Shown: positions 8,901-16,907 of the stretch, piece by piece
How positions within the stretch are numbered: the stretch's first letter is position 1
How the letters are laid out: every line of letters starts with the position of its first letter
NCBI RefSeq assembly: GCF_002287235.1
Contig: NZ_LMVP01000527.1
Span: forward strand, 1-59,036
DNA length: 59,036 nucleotides
Origin: Methanosarcina spelaei
GTDB lineage: Archaea; Halobacteriota; Methanosarcinia; Methanosarcinales; Methanosarcinaceae
Reading direction: 5' to 3'
The notes under the pieces: model-generated
What the model saw: the letters and a program-made list of their open reading frames with translations, nothing else
What the model was told of the DNA's origin: nothing
Database searches by the model: none
Translations under genes and position numbers: made by a program

Positions 8901-9322
8901 ATTTTCACCCGATAAATCCGGTTTCCTGGCTATTTATGCTATGATCCGTTTTGATGCCCGTAAAATCAGGATTTCTTGTGATTTCTGGTTAATGTTTAGA
9001 AAAACATTTTTTCTAAAGAAGTAAACCGCGAATCCTAAAAGTTCTTATTTAGAGCTCTAGTTATGGTACTGGTAAGTGCTACCGAATATTAAATCTTTCT
9101 ATTTATTACTACTCTTTGATGATTAGGATTAAAAGATGTTCCATCCAAAGTCCCAATTAATTTTAAAATATAATACAATATTGGCATACCTACGAATTCC
9201 GTAGAATTGCCTGATGTATATTTTTGTATGTCATCGTACTTTTGAAGTTTAGTTAAATTTTTATAGTGTTGAGCTAAAGACTTGACAACCGACCAGAAAC
9301 GAATGGCACTGGTTCACAACAC

Positions 9323-9351
9323 TTTATATATATATGTACAGAGAGTGTACA
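9323..9351 (+). promoter_or_regulatory. TATA box with adjacent TGTACA inverted repeat
   Basis: TTTATATATATA at 9323-9334 is one of the strongest TATA-like elements in the window. It is followed by TGTACA (9335-9340), GAGAG, and TGTACA (9346-9351), a symmetrical operator-like site close to where transcription would start. No protein gene follows for almost 1 kb, so it may drive an RNA. Confidence 0.5.
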
Positions 9352-9711
9352 ATATGCAAATAAGAAATATTGGGATGTAAGTCGGACTGCTATAACCTGG
9401 AAGATCGCATTATTGATTTCACCCTATCCTTACAGTTTGTATAACCTTCTATTATTTACCCTAATTTAATTTTAAGGGCATAGGTTGACATGTTCAAAAT
9501 CCGTGAGTTTCTTAGTAGATTGTATAGATCCTGCTTAAGCACAGAGTAAAAACTCACAGGTTATTACAATTTTACTGAAAACTCACAATCTTCAGAGGCG
9601 ATAACAGTCCCAAAAAGCGAGTTTGGGAGTGGATTCATAAGTACCTGGCAGGTTCCGACGGACTATCTAGCCAGCCAGGAACTTTTCTCCTGAAGAAAGA
9701 CAAAACTTTTT
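9352..9711 (+). ncRNA. Candidate non-coding RNA
   Basis: The stretch begins where the strong TATA box at 9323 would place a start and ends at an oligo-T run (9707-9711). The last 120 nt are richer in G+C than the surroundings and contain complementary pairs (CCTGGC with GCCAGG, GTTCC with GGAAC) that could form a stem-loop. No known RNA family was recognised. This is a prediction from promoter, fold and T-run only. Confidence 0.3.
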
Positions 9712-10044
9712 AATATAATTACGTTTTCCGTTCTAGCTCATACATAACACCCTTATTTCCCGAAATTCAAGAACATTTCAATAAATTTGATTTTTGTAAA
9801 TTGTTTGTATAATAAATAGAGAAGATTCGACAGAGATTGATATTTATTGAAATTCTCTCATATTTCTCCTATTTAATTGGTATTATGTTTTCTCTGGCTT
9901 GTCAAAATATCTTTTATTTTTTAGGTTTATAGAGGCATTATATTTTAAAGTAAACAAACGAAATATTTTAGATTAAATAGTCAGTTTTTTCTAAAAATAT
10001 GCAGATGATAGGAATAAGTTCTGAAAGTCGGTACAGAAACCAAA

Positions 10045-10162
10045 AATAAGAGATTCCAGAAGTAGTATAGAGAATAAGACAGAAGACAATATCCAGAAGT
10101 AAGTGCAGAAAACAAGATAAGAGATTCCAGAAGTAGTATAGAGAATAAAGACAGAAGACAAT
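10045..10162. repeat. 46-bp direct repeat, 2 copies
   Basis: A block containing AGATTCCAGAAGTAGTATAG occurs twice, about 71 bp apart, with one single-base indel. It lies downstream of the mtr operon. Confidence 0.85.
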
Positions 10163-10228
10163 AGGAAAAAAAAGATAGAAATTCAAGAGAATAAGAACCT
10201 GAATAGTGAGAGAGCTACAAAAACGTTT

Positions 10229-10263
10229 TAAAAGAAGAAAAAGCAAAGGAAAATTTCCTCTGC
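10229..10263 (-). terminator. mtr operon terminator
   Basis: On the minus strand a near-perfect inverted repeat of GCAGAGGAAA with TTTCCTTTGC (10243-10263, one mismatch) is followed by a T-rich tract (complement of 10229-10242). It lies 40 bp after the mtrH stop codon. Confidence 0.75.
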
Positions 10264-10302
10264 TTTTGAGTCCTGAGACTCTATTAATTTGTTCTTTTTT
10301 AG

Positions 10303-11253
10303 TTATGTCAACTTGGTTACCGGGTGGTTTTCCAGGTCTGCGATCTCGACGCCAAGTTCCTTTGCAGTTTCACCGAGCATAATGTCGACCATTGCAACAG
10401 CCGGGAAAATCTGGTTGACGTTTTCGATAGGACCATAGAGCAGGTAGTCCGAACCTGCAATCAGGGCCACCAGGTTGGTACCAATGTCTGCAGGCATGTA
10501 GATTGCCTTGGGGTCAGGCTGAGTCTTCTTGAATTTGCGGAGCCAGTCCCATGCCGAAGCCATGTTGTGGTATCCACCGCCTATTGGCAGCCCGAACTTT
10601 GCTTTCAGTGTGGGTACCGAGCGGATTGTTGCGCCTGAGCCTGCACCGAGAGGCATGGCTGCAACGTCGATAATGGGATACTTTATTCCACATTCCTTTG
10701 CGACCTGGAGCATACCCTTGGTCTGTCCGGAACCGCCGACTTCAAGGATATCAACCTTTCCTTTTACGGTAGGATCGGTTGCGTTGAAGGCAAGGACGAT
10801 TGCAGCTGATACGTCGCTTTCTGTGAGGATATCGATTTCTTCCTGTTCAATACTTGCGTTGATCGAGTTGTGGATTGCCCTGTCTGCAACACCTATTTCG
10901 GTACAGTACTGAGCTGCGGCTGCACGCACATTTCCGGCTGAAGAGTCGATCAGGAAAGGTGTCCTGTCGTCAATCTCAATGAACCAGTCAATATAGCGCT
11001 TGATCGCTTCAGGAGTTTCCCCTACAATCTGGTTTACATAGGGGAGCCCGGTGGCATCGCTCAGTGAAACCTGGGTGTTCCAGAGGGTTTCTGCAGCTGC
11101 TCTGTCGAAGATACCCTTGTCTTCATCGGTCACAATCTTGTGCCTTGCATAGAACATAGTACTGACTAACACGGTTGGGTTTTCACCCGGCTGTCCGCCG
11201 AATTTAACTCCGCCGATTTCAAAAACTTCCTGTTTCTTGTCAAACTTGAACAT
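10303..11253 (-). CDS. mtrH: Methyl-H4SPT:coenzyme M methyltransferase subunit H
   Basis: The 316-residue soluble MtrH catalyses the first half-reaction, moving the methyl group from N5-methyl-tetrahydrosarcinapterin to the corrinoid of MtrA. The fold is a TIM barrel of the pterin methyltransferase type. The start MFKFDKKQEVFEIGG and the segments LIDSSAGNVRAAAAQYC and GSGATIRSVPTL are typical, and length matches the family. GTGAGGGATC precedes the ATG. It is the last gene of the mtr operon, 13 bp after mtrG, and is followed by a terminator hairpin. Confidence 0.97.
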   Translation of the reverse strand: MFKFDKKQEVFEIGGVKFGGQPGENPTVLVSTMFYARHKIVTDEDKGIFDRAAAETLWNTQVSLSDATGLPYVNQIVGETPEAIKRYIDWFIEIDDRTPFLIDSSAGNVRAAAAQYCTEIGVADRAIHNSINASIEQEEIDILTESDVSAAIVLAFNATDPTVKGKVDILEVGGSGQTKGMLQVAKECGIKYPIIDVAAMPLGAGSGATIRSVPTLKAKFGLPIGGGYHNMASAWDWLRKFKKTQPDPKAIYMPADIGTNLVALIAGSDYLLYGPIENVNQIFPAVAMVDIMLGETAKELGVEIADLENHPVTKLT

Positions 11254-11266
11254 TTTGATCCCTCAC

Positions 11267-11485
11267 TTACATGAACATTGATGATACCACGGTATATATC
11301 AGGAAGAGTAGCAGGCCAATAACTCCGCCGTAAAGAATTCCAATATCCCTTCCTACTTTCTTTCCGATTTTTTGCGCAACTTCACTGTTGACAAACTCAA
11401 TCTTTTCATCGATCTTATCGAGCCTTTTCATTACTTCGTTAAATTCACCTGGCTCTACAAATGCTGCTGGTGCTTTTCCATCCAT
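11267..11485 (-). CDS. mtrG: Methyl-H4SPT:coenzyme M methyltransferase subunit G
   Basis: The 72-residue subunit has a predicted coiled N-terminal half (about residues 15-45) and one C-terminal membrane helix (GGVIGLLLFLIYTVVSSMF). I place the start at the second ATG (MDGKAPAAF) rather than at the upstream ATG of the open frame (11521), because GGTGAGGTGA lies 5-8 nt before it and the longer form would overlap mtrF. MtrG is one of the small membrane subunits of the Na+-translocating Mtr complex. Confidence 0.93.
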   Translation of the reverse strand: MDGKAPAAFVEPGEFNEVMKRLDKIDEKIEFVNSEVAQKIGKKVGRDIGILYGGVIGLLLFLIYTVVSSMFM

Positions 11486-11495
11486 ATTATTCACC

Positions 11496-11711
11496 TCACC
11501 AGACAAGTAACGGGAGTACAATGATCATCAGCAGTGAAAAGATGAAACCTGCTGCAAAGCCAATTACTCCGGTGGCCGCAACCCCGGAATCCAGCTTCTG
11601 GTTTCTCGCAATCAACTGTGCTCTATATCGAATGCTCTCAACAGTAGCATCAATTGCACCCATCTGAGGGGCAAGCACCATTGGGACGCCTTTGTCGTAT
11701 TCTTCTGCCAT
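11496..11711 (-). CDS. mtrF: Methyl-H4SPT:coenzyme M methyltransferase subunit F
   Basis: The 71-residue subunit has a soluble N-terminus and a hydrophobic C-terminal helix ending IIVLPLLVW. The start at the second ATG (MAEEYDKG) leaves a 7-nt spacing after GGAGGT; the first ATG (11717) is too close to that site. MtrF resembles the N-terminal part of MtrA in some species and stabilises the complex. Confidence 0.92.
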   Translation of the reverse strand: MAEEYDKGVPMVLAPQMGAIDATVESIRYRAQLIARNQKLDSGVAATGVIGFAAGFIFSLLMIIVLPLLVW

Positions 11712-11716
11712 TTTCA

Positions 11717-12439
11717 TTACCTCCCTAGCAGTAATAATCCAAGCAGGGATATGGTTATTGTCAACCCTATCATGGCGCCTTCGATCTTTCCTGCGTGAAC
11801 ACCTGAGTGGAACTTGTTCAAGTTTCCTATATCCATCATGCGGGCTTCAATTGCTTTCAGTCTGCTCCGGATAACTGCAATTTCCCCCGAGACAGGTCTG
11901 ACAGCGCCGCCCTCTTCTTCTTCTCCGCCCTCTTCACTGATTTCCACAACCAGTGGTTCTGCATCAAAGGCACCCGGGTCTTTTGAGGCCAATTCTCTAA
12001 CTTTGGAGGTAATAGCACCCATATCCTCGGTATCCAGAAGGTTGACAACCTGAACCTGTTCCTGGAAACGGGCGATTGCAGCTGGATTCAGGTTTTCCAC
12101 ATATGGGATTGCACCTGTTGCCCCTGCAATCCTGTTTTCTTTTACACCGTTTGCATGGAGGGCCATAATTGACTGGCCGGTAATGTGCCCTTTGACTTCA
12201 GAGCCAGTCACAAGCAGGTATCTGATATTAGGATTTGAGATAACGTGAGCAACTACCTTTTCGATACCGAGATTTTCAGTCTTACACGATCCGGTAACGG
12301 CTGCACCTGCATCAAGGACCGGCTTTCCCGGAAGGTGAGACCCGCAGGTAATTACAAGTACACAGTTCTTGGCATCGCCTACTTCATATTCTCCTTTCAG
12401 GATAGGCCATCCTGGGGCTGGTTCTCTCTTATCTGCCAT
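11717..12439 (-). CDS. mtrA: Methyl-H4SPT:coenzyme M methyltransferase corrinoid subunit A
   Basis: The 240-residue MtrA carries the corrinoid that accepts the methyl group and hands it to coenzyme M. The corrinoid-ligating histidine is His85 in [10 protein letters not shown], matching His84 of characterised MtrA. A Glu-rich linker (about residues 168-180) leads to a single C-terminal membrane helix. The start [18 protein letters not shown] is canonical and follows mtrB by 1 bp. It sits in the usual E-D-C-B-A-F-G-H order. Confidence 0.97.
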   Translation of the reverse strand: MADKREPAPGWPILKGEYEVGDAKNCVLVITCGSHLPGKPVLDAGAAVTGSCKTENLGIEKVVAHVISNPNIRYLLVTGSEVKGHITGQSIMALHANGVKENRIAGATGAIPYVENLNPAAIARFQEQVQVVNLLDTEDMGAITSKVRELASKDPGAFDAEPLVVEISEEGGEEEEGGAVRPVSGEIAVIRSRLKAIEARMMDIGNLNKFHSGVHAGKIEGAMIGLTITISLLGLLLLGR

Positions 12440-12440
12440 T

Positions 12441-12767
12441 TTACACCACCCCTTTCATCAAACTTGATATATATATGATAAGGGCAAGTAACCCGCTGAA
12501 GGCAAGACCTATAACGACTCCGTAAAAAGTGTTTCCGTAAAATCCTGCCATATAGGAGGTGTTCTCACGCCCTGGCCAGGAACTAAGGAGTGGTTTGCTG
12601 GGCGAAAGGGAATTAACCAGGTCATCTGCAACTGCATCCAGTTTGTCCATTCTCTCAAATACTGGCTCCATGGAATACTGAATTGAGTCTTTCCGTTCCT
12701 GTGTCACGGTTCCCGTGTCCGGGTCCAGAACTAAATTTATCTCGGGAGCTATTCTGACCATGCTCAT
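12441..12767 (-). CDS. mtrB: Methyl-H4SPT:coenzyme M methyltransferase subunit B
   Basis: The 108-residue subunit has a soluble N-terminal region ([16 protein letters not shown]) and a C-terminal membrane helix ([21 protein letters not shown]). Its start overlaps the mtrC stop by 4 bp, so translation is probably coupled. It contributes to the membrane assembly of the Mtr complex. Confidence 0.96.
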   Translation of the reverse strand: MSMVRIAPEINLVLDPDTGTVTQERKDSIQYSMEPVFERMDKLDAVADDLVNSLSPSKPLLSSWPGRENTSYMAGFYGNTFYGVVIGLAFSGLLALIIYISSLMKGVV

Positions 12768-13567
12768 TGTAGTTCCTCCGAACTTGGCAACAGACCGGTT
12801 CCAACGACTGCGTATGCGTCTCTCTTAATAAGTGCATAATGCTTGCTGAAAGCAAAGTACCAGATGACAATGCCTACAAACATGTTTAAGCCAGCAGCCA
12901 TTAATCCTTCATGGAGTGAAGAAGCAAACCCTGCAATTATTAATGCAATTGCTCCCTTTTCAACAGCAAGCATGAGAGTTCTGTCCTGCTTCTCATCAGG
13001 TCCCAGGCTAGCATTGAAGGGGTGAAGGATTCCCATACCACCTATTATAAAGATCAGTGCAATGTATCCGTTTGCAACGACGTTTTGGACAACTAAAGCA
13101 AAATCGAAAGATCCGGCAATAACAACGCTCAATCCGAGAATTACAAGGGTACCTGCCCCCGCAATCTCTACCATTGCCTGCTCCATAATGGGGATACCCA
13201 TGCCGATTACTTTGTTCGCAAGGGCACCAATAACACCACCTATAATTGCTGCTACAACGAAAGCAACAATAGGCCCTGCAACGCCTCCTATTGAAAGCCC
13301 GAAGAGAGATGCTAAAATACCCATACCAAGGGCAAGCATACCTATTGATGGGACACCTGTACCAAGTCCATAGCTTGCGACACGGCGAACCGCATCAGCA
13401 CCCCAGACCGTTGCGCAGATTGCCCCAAGGCCTCCGAAGAAGGAATATGCTGGAGGCATGAAGTTACCAAGGTATATTCCGGCAAGGCCGCCGACTATAC
13501 CTAAAGCCATTATTGTTTGTGGAGGATAACCGCCTTTGGCTTCTCCTCCTGCTCCACCTGCAGACAT
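12764..13567 (-). CDS. mtrC: Methyl-H4SPT:coenzyme M methyltransferase subunit C
   Basis: MtrC is a 267-residue polytopic membrane protein with glycine-rich helices; it forms the Na+-translocating core with MtrD and MtrE. The frame is open from an ATG at 13597, but the better start is the ATG at 13567 ([16 protein letters not shown]): GGAGGT lies 7 nt before it, and the longer form would overlap mtrD by 29 bp. mtrC begins 1 bp after the mtrD stop. Confidence 0.95.
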   Translation of the reverse strand: MSAGGAGGEAKGGYPPQTIMALGIVGGLAGIYLGNFMPPAYSFFGGLGAICATVWGADAVRRVASYGLGTGVPSIGMLALGMGILASLFGLSIGGVAGPIVAFVVAAIIGGVIGALANKVIGMGIPIMEQAMVEIAGAGTLVILGLSVVIAGSFDFALVVQNVVANGYIALIFIIGGMGILHPFNASLGPDEKQDRTLMLAVEKGAIALIIAGFASSLHEGLMAAGLNMFVGIVIWYFAFSKHYALIKRDAYAVVGTGLLPSSEELQ

Positions 13568-13568
13568 T

Positions 13569-14321
13569 TTAAATACCTCCGAGCTGTGCGATTGCAACTA
13601 CCGCCACAATGGCGCACAGTATTGTTGCTATGAGGGAAGAAACTACAGCTTTTGGCCATTTTTTGAATTTCGGATCGTGGAACCCTTCAATTGTACCTCC
13701 TATGTTATAGGAAGGAATTACAGCGTTCACAAAGAAAATGCCTATTGCAAATATTGCTGCAACTGCTACAAGTGGGTTTCCTGTAACTGCATTGGTAATT
13801 CCAGCGCGCTCCAGTCCTACACTCATACCCACTTCAATAAGTGAATAATAAACAAGGGAACCTCCGATTCCACCAAGGCCTCCTCCAATAACTCCGCTCA
13901 CAAAGCTTACAGTTGGAAGACCGTGCCCTTCAGTACCCTGGGATACATACAGATCCTGCCTGTACTTTGTAATAGGGTCAACTTTTACTTTTGCTGAAGA
14001 AGGCACAACACCCACACCATAAACATAGACCAAGGTACCAACGATCATGGTCACAGCGATCATAATCATTGCACCCACTGCACCTGAGGCAAGAATTAGC
14101 GGAAGGTTGTCTGTTACGTTCATCATAAAACCTGCACTAACAAGCCCTGTCAGACCTGCTCCTGCTGCCAGCTGCACTGTACCTGTACCGATACCAGTTG
14201 CTTGGGCCATAGCTGCAGGTGCACCACCTACAGGCACGAAGTGGACACTCCAGGAGATCAGAACGCCACCAATTGTGATTAGGGCCATCCAGATGATATT
14301 TCCAAAGAGAGCGTCAATCAT
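13569..14321 (-). CDS. mtrD: Methyl-H4SPT:coenzyme M methyltransferase subunit D
   Basis: The 250-residue polytopic membrane subunit begins MIDALFGNIIWMALITIGG and contains a long soluble loop (VPSSAKVKVDPITKYRQDLY, about residues 105-130) between helices. It overlaps mtrE by 4 bp (ATGA). With MtrC and MtrE it is thought to couple methyl transfer to Na+ export, the energy-conserving step of methylotrophic and CO2-reducing methanogenesis. Confidence 0.96.
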   Translation of the reverse strand: MIDALFGNIIWMALITIGGVLISWSVHFVPVGGAPAAMAQATGIGTGTVQLAAGAGLTGLVSAGFMMNVTDNLPLILASGAVGAMIMIAVTMIVGTLVYVYGVGVVPSSAKVKVDPITKYRQDLYVSQGTEGHGLPTVSFVSGVIGGGLGGIGGSLVYYSLIEVGMSVGLERAGITNAVTGNPLVAVAAIFAIGIFFVNAVIPSYNIGGTIEGFHDPKFKKWPKAVVSSLIATILCAIVAVVAIAQLGGI

Positions 14322-15232
14322 GCTGAAGCCTCCTCAGTCTTATCTTCCTTGTAGGGTCCATATGCTCTGCGGGCTTCGACTTCCATCTTCCAGTTCCAGA
14401 TAATTAAAATAAAGACAATGACAACGCCTGCAATAACAGAGAGCCAGCCTAAAGTCAGGCCTTTTGCAGGATCAAAAATAGTGGTTATCCAGCTTCCAAG
14501 GAATACAGTCATACCAAAAGCAAGCCCTGTGACAGGACCTCCAAACTTGGCACAGAACCAGGAATTATCGAACCCATCCCTTAGCCCGGATTCGGCATAT
14601 CTTACAATGTTTCCTGAGTTTGAAGCGTTCAGTCCCGAACCGAATTCAAACTGCTGGAACTCACGTTCTGCACCGTAGTGAACGTCGCCTGTTGACGATC
14701 CGATTGCACCTACTGTAATACCCCAGATAAAAGCCAGCATAGTTAGTGGGAAGGGGTGTCCAAGTACAACGGTCATCAAGTATGATACCACTAAAATACA
14801 GAAGGTTGTTATGAACGCATATCCCATAATTGCCGGAGTGTGAGCTCTGATCATATCAAGATAAATCGGCTGCTTGAACCGGCTCTGACTGGCACATCTG
14901 CCCATTGTAGAAGTTATCGCAAAAGTACCGTGTACGCATGCTGCAATGAGGGAACCGAATACCAGTGCAAAAAGTGGGGACATCGTAAACTCACTTATTA
15001 ATACTGTTGCAACGGCTGCACCAATCGAACACATTAATGCATTTGATGGCGGTTCTCCAGATATAGCTTTATTAAATATTCTGTGGGGAAACATCATTTG
15101 GGGAGCTAGCTGCACCTGAGAGTTAGGGTTACTCTGCGAGCCTATATCAGATTCCAGATCTTCCGAGGCACCTGCAATGGTCGCAGCCACTCCGATAAGT
15201 GCAAGCACTCCCATGCTTATGAGTGGTTCCAT
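14318..15232 (-). CDS. mtrE: Methyl-H4SPT:coenzyme M methyltransferase subunit E
   Basis: The 304-residue MtrE is the first gene of the operon and probably the main Na+-channel subunit. At least six hydrophobic segments are visible. The soluble loop SGLRDGFDNSWFCAKFGGP and the motif STGDVHYGAEREFQ are characteristic. AGGAGG precedes the ATG. The C-terminus is charged and cytoplasmic (KMEVEARRAYGPYKEDKTEE). The upstream leader carries a 16-bp palindrome. Confidence 0.97.
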   Translation of the reverse strand: MEPLISMGVLALIGVAATIAGASEDLESDIGSQSNPNSQVQLAPQMMFPHRIFNKAISGEPPSNALMCSIGAAVATVLISEFTMSPLFALVFGSLIAACVHGTFAITSTMGRCASQSRFKQPIYLDMIRAHTPAIMGYAFITTFCILVVSYLMTVVLGHPFPLTMLAFIWGITVGAIGSSTGDVHYGAEREFQQFEFGSGLNASNSGNIVRYAESGLRDGFDNSWFCAKFGGPVTGLAFGMTVFLGSWITTIFDPAKGLTLGWLSVIAGVVIVFILIIWNWKMEVEARRAYGPYKEDKTEEASA

Positions 15233-15251
15233 TCATTTTCCTCCTTTTATA

Positions 15252-15267
15252 TTATTACATGTAATAA
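15252..15267. promoter_or_regulatory. 16-bp perfect palindrome in the mtrE leader
   Basis: TTATTACATGTAATAA reads the same on both strands. It lies 20-35 nt upstream of the mtrE start codon, just before the ribosome site. It could be an operator or an mRNA hairpin affecting mtr translation. No binding protein can be named. Confidence 0.55.
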
Positions 15268-16044
15268 GGTGGATTCAAAAAACGCTGTATATTTTTTAAA
15301 TCGTCTGCCATATCATTACAAAGAAATATGATTATGACGCGCGTTAATTTTTTGATTAGAGAGGATCATTCATAAACCTTTCGAAATATGTATGCTTTTA
15401 AAATATTATTAGATGGGTATATAATATACAATCAATTTTATAAGATAGATGGCGCAGGTAAAAGTACACAAAATCGTATATTTATATAAATAAAAAAATT
15501 CTACTTTCTCCAATATAATATAAAGATTCCGATCTTAACCAGTGAATTTTTGCGTTTAGATTTGAAAAATATATGTGGTATTTTTATATTAATGAGTTAT
15601 TCCGTTGTGGTTATTATAATATTGAGTTTTATAGAATATTTACTATATTAACTTTTTAGTTTATTTAAGGAAAGAAAAAGGTATGTTTTCTGTACCATAA
15701 AGTACAAATAATTTAATACTGCATGTGTCTATGAAAAAAGTATATCTATCACAGAAAACTATATATTTTCTTAAAAGAATATTTATAAATAAAATTGTAC
15801 TGTTTGCTGGATAACATTTAATTATATATAAATATGTTGGGTGACTTTATAAAATTAATAAAATGAAGAACTGCATGGCTGCAGTCCAATAGAAATTAAT
15901 GTATATTTTCAACTTTGCCAAAAAACAAATAATTAATTTTGAAAGTCAACTAACTATATTTATACTGTTGTGAATTTGATTACTGAAGGCTTCAACTGAA
16001 GGCTTCAGAAAAGGATTTTTATATTTAGTTTCCTTGATTAATGC
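15268..16044. other. Divergent intergenic region, mtr promoter side
   Basis: About 780 bp of extreme A+T content between mtrE and the sugar-isomerase-like gene. Several TATA-like stretches exist (for example around 15476-15492), so the mtr start site cannot be placed. A duplicated CTGAAGGCTTCA word lies at 15983-16007. No gene is seen. Confidence 0.5.
16017..16028 (+). promoter_or_regulatory. TATA box for the isomerase-like gene
   Basis: TTTTTATATTTA is centred about 24 nt before the GTG start at 16045. With archaeal TATA-to-start spacing the mRNA would begin at or within a few nt of the GTG, so it may be leaderless. No Shine-Dalgarno site is visible. Confidence 0.55.
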
Positions 16045-16854
16045 GTGATTTTAGGAGCCTCATCATTTGCCGGTCATCCTGGGGACTTGAAAGAACATGT
16101 CGAGTTTATAGAATTGTATGTCCCCAAACTTGGAATCTACAACGGTTCGACACTTGAGATTGAAAAGCTTGATAGAGTACTTGATGAAATCTCGATCTAT
16201 AATTTTGCAGTTACAGTTCATGCCCCTTACTCTTCAGGAGACTCGAAATATCCTTCAGCTCTCCAGATTGACACTGCAAAAATGGGCAAGAGAGAATTTA
16301 CACTTATGGAAGAGTCAATCGCGCTTGCAAATCAGGTAGAAGCCCCTGTTGTGGTATTACATCCGGGAAGAATTGGGCCTGACAGGGAAAAATCTTATTA
16401 CTCTATGATCAAAAACCTCAACAAACTTGCATCCGTGGCTGATGACTATGGAGTTACTCTGGGCCTTGAAAATAAGGAAAGTACAGATCCTTCGAACTTT
16501 TGCTGTGAAGCCGAAGAGCTTTCCCTGGCTATAGAAGCTGTGAACTCCGAACACTTGAAAGCTACCTTTGATATAGGACACGCAAACCTTACCTGTGAAG
16601 GAAATCCTGAAAAACTCAAGGAATTTATCCTAACCTTGAAAAAACATATTATCCATCTTCACCTTCACGATAATAGCGGGCACTGGACAGAAAAATACGA
16701 TGGAGACGAGCATATGGCTCCGGGAGAAGGCTGTGTGGACTTTTCTGCCCTCAAATTGCTTTCGGGATATAAAGGCGTCTATAATTTTGAAGTATTCTCT
16801 CTCGAAGACCTCATTTTTGGAAAAAAGACCCTTGAGAAAGCATTCAAGCTTTAA
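16045..16854 (+). CDS. Sugar phosphate isomerase/epimerase-like TIM-barrel protein
   Basis: The 269-residue protein belongs to the AP endonuclease 2 / xylose-isomerase-like TIM-barrel superfamily. Metal-ligand motifs are visible: TVHAPYSS, VVLHPGR, LGLENKES (Glu), ATFDIGHANL (Asp and His) and IIHLHLHDN. Members include sugar isomerases, epimerases and endonuclease IV; the specific substrate is unknown. The start must be GTG at 16045 because a stop codon lies in frame two codons upstream. It is divergent from the mtr operon. Confidence 0.8.
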   Translation: MILGASSFAGHPGDLKEHVEFIELYVPKLGIYNGSTLEIEKLDRVLDEISIYNFAVTVHAPYSSGDSKYPSALQIDTAKMGKREFTLMEESIALANQVEAPVVVLHPGRIGPDREKSYYSMIKNLNKLASVADDYGVTLGLENKESTDPSNFCCEAEELSLAIEAVNSEHLKATFDIGHANLTCEGNPEKLKEFILTLKKHIIHLHLHDNSGHWTEKYDGDEHMAPGEGCVDFSALKLLSGYKGVYNFEVFSLEDLIFGKKTLEKAFKL

Positions 16855-16907
16855 CTTTTGCTTAAAATATAAATAAGAAATAGATGGATTCTGTAGAACC
16901 CTAACCT

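Larger units (their letters stand above)
8901..10228. other. Long intergenic region with a possible ncRNA
   Basis: 1.3 kb without a convincing protein gene. It contains a strong TATA-like box next to a TGTACA inverted repeat (9323-9351), a possible structured transcript up to an oligo-T run near 9711, and a 46-bp direct repeat (10045-10162) beyond the mtr terminator. The frame at 9968-10246 is a by-product of the repeats. Confidence 0.6.

Noticed and set aside
9968-10246. 92-codon minus-strand frame
   Set aside because: Driven by the 46-bp repeat and A+T-rich DNA; it would run through the mtr terminator.
10315-10334. Shared GGTTACCGGG word at the window start and in mtrH
   Set aside because: The identity covers only about ten bases followed by a loose match; it is probably chance.
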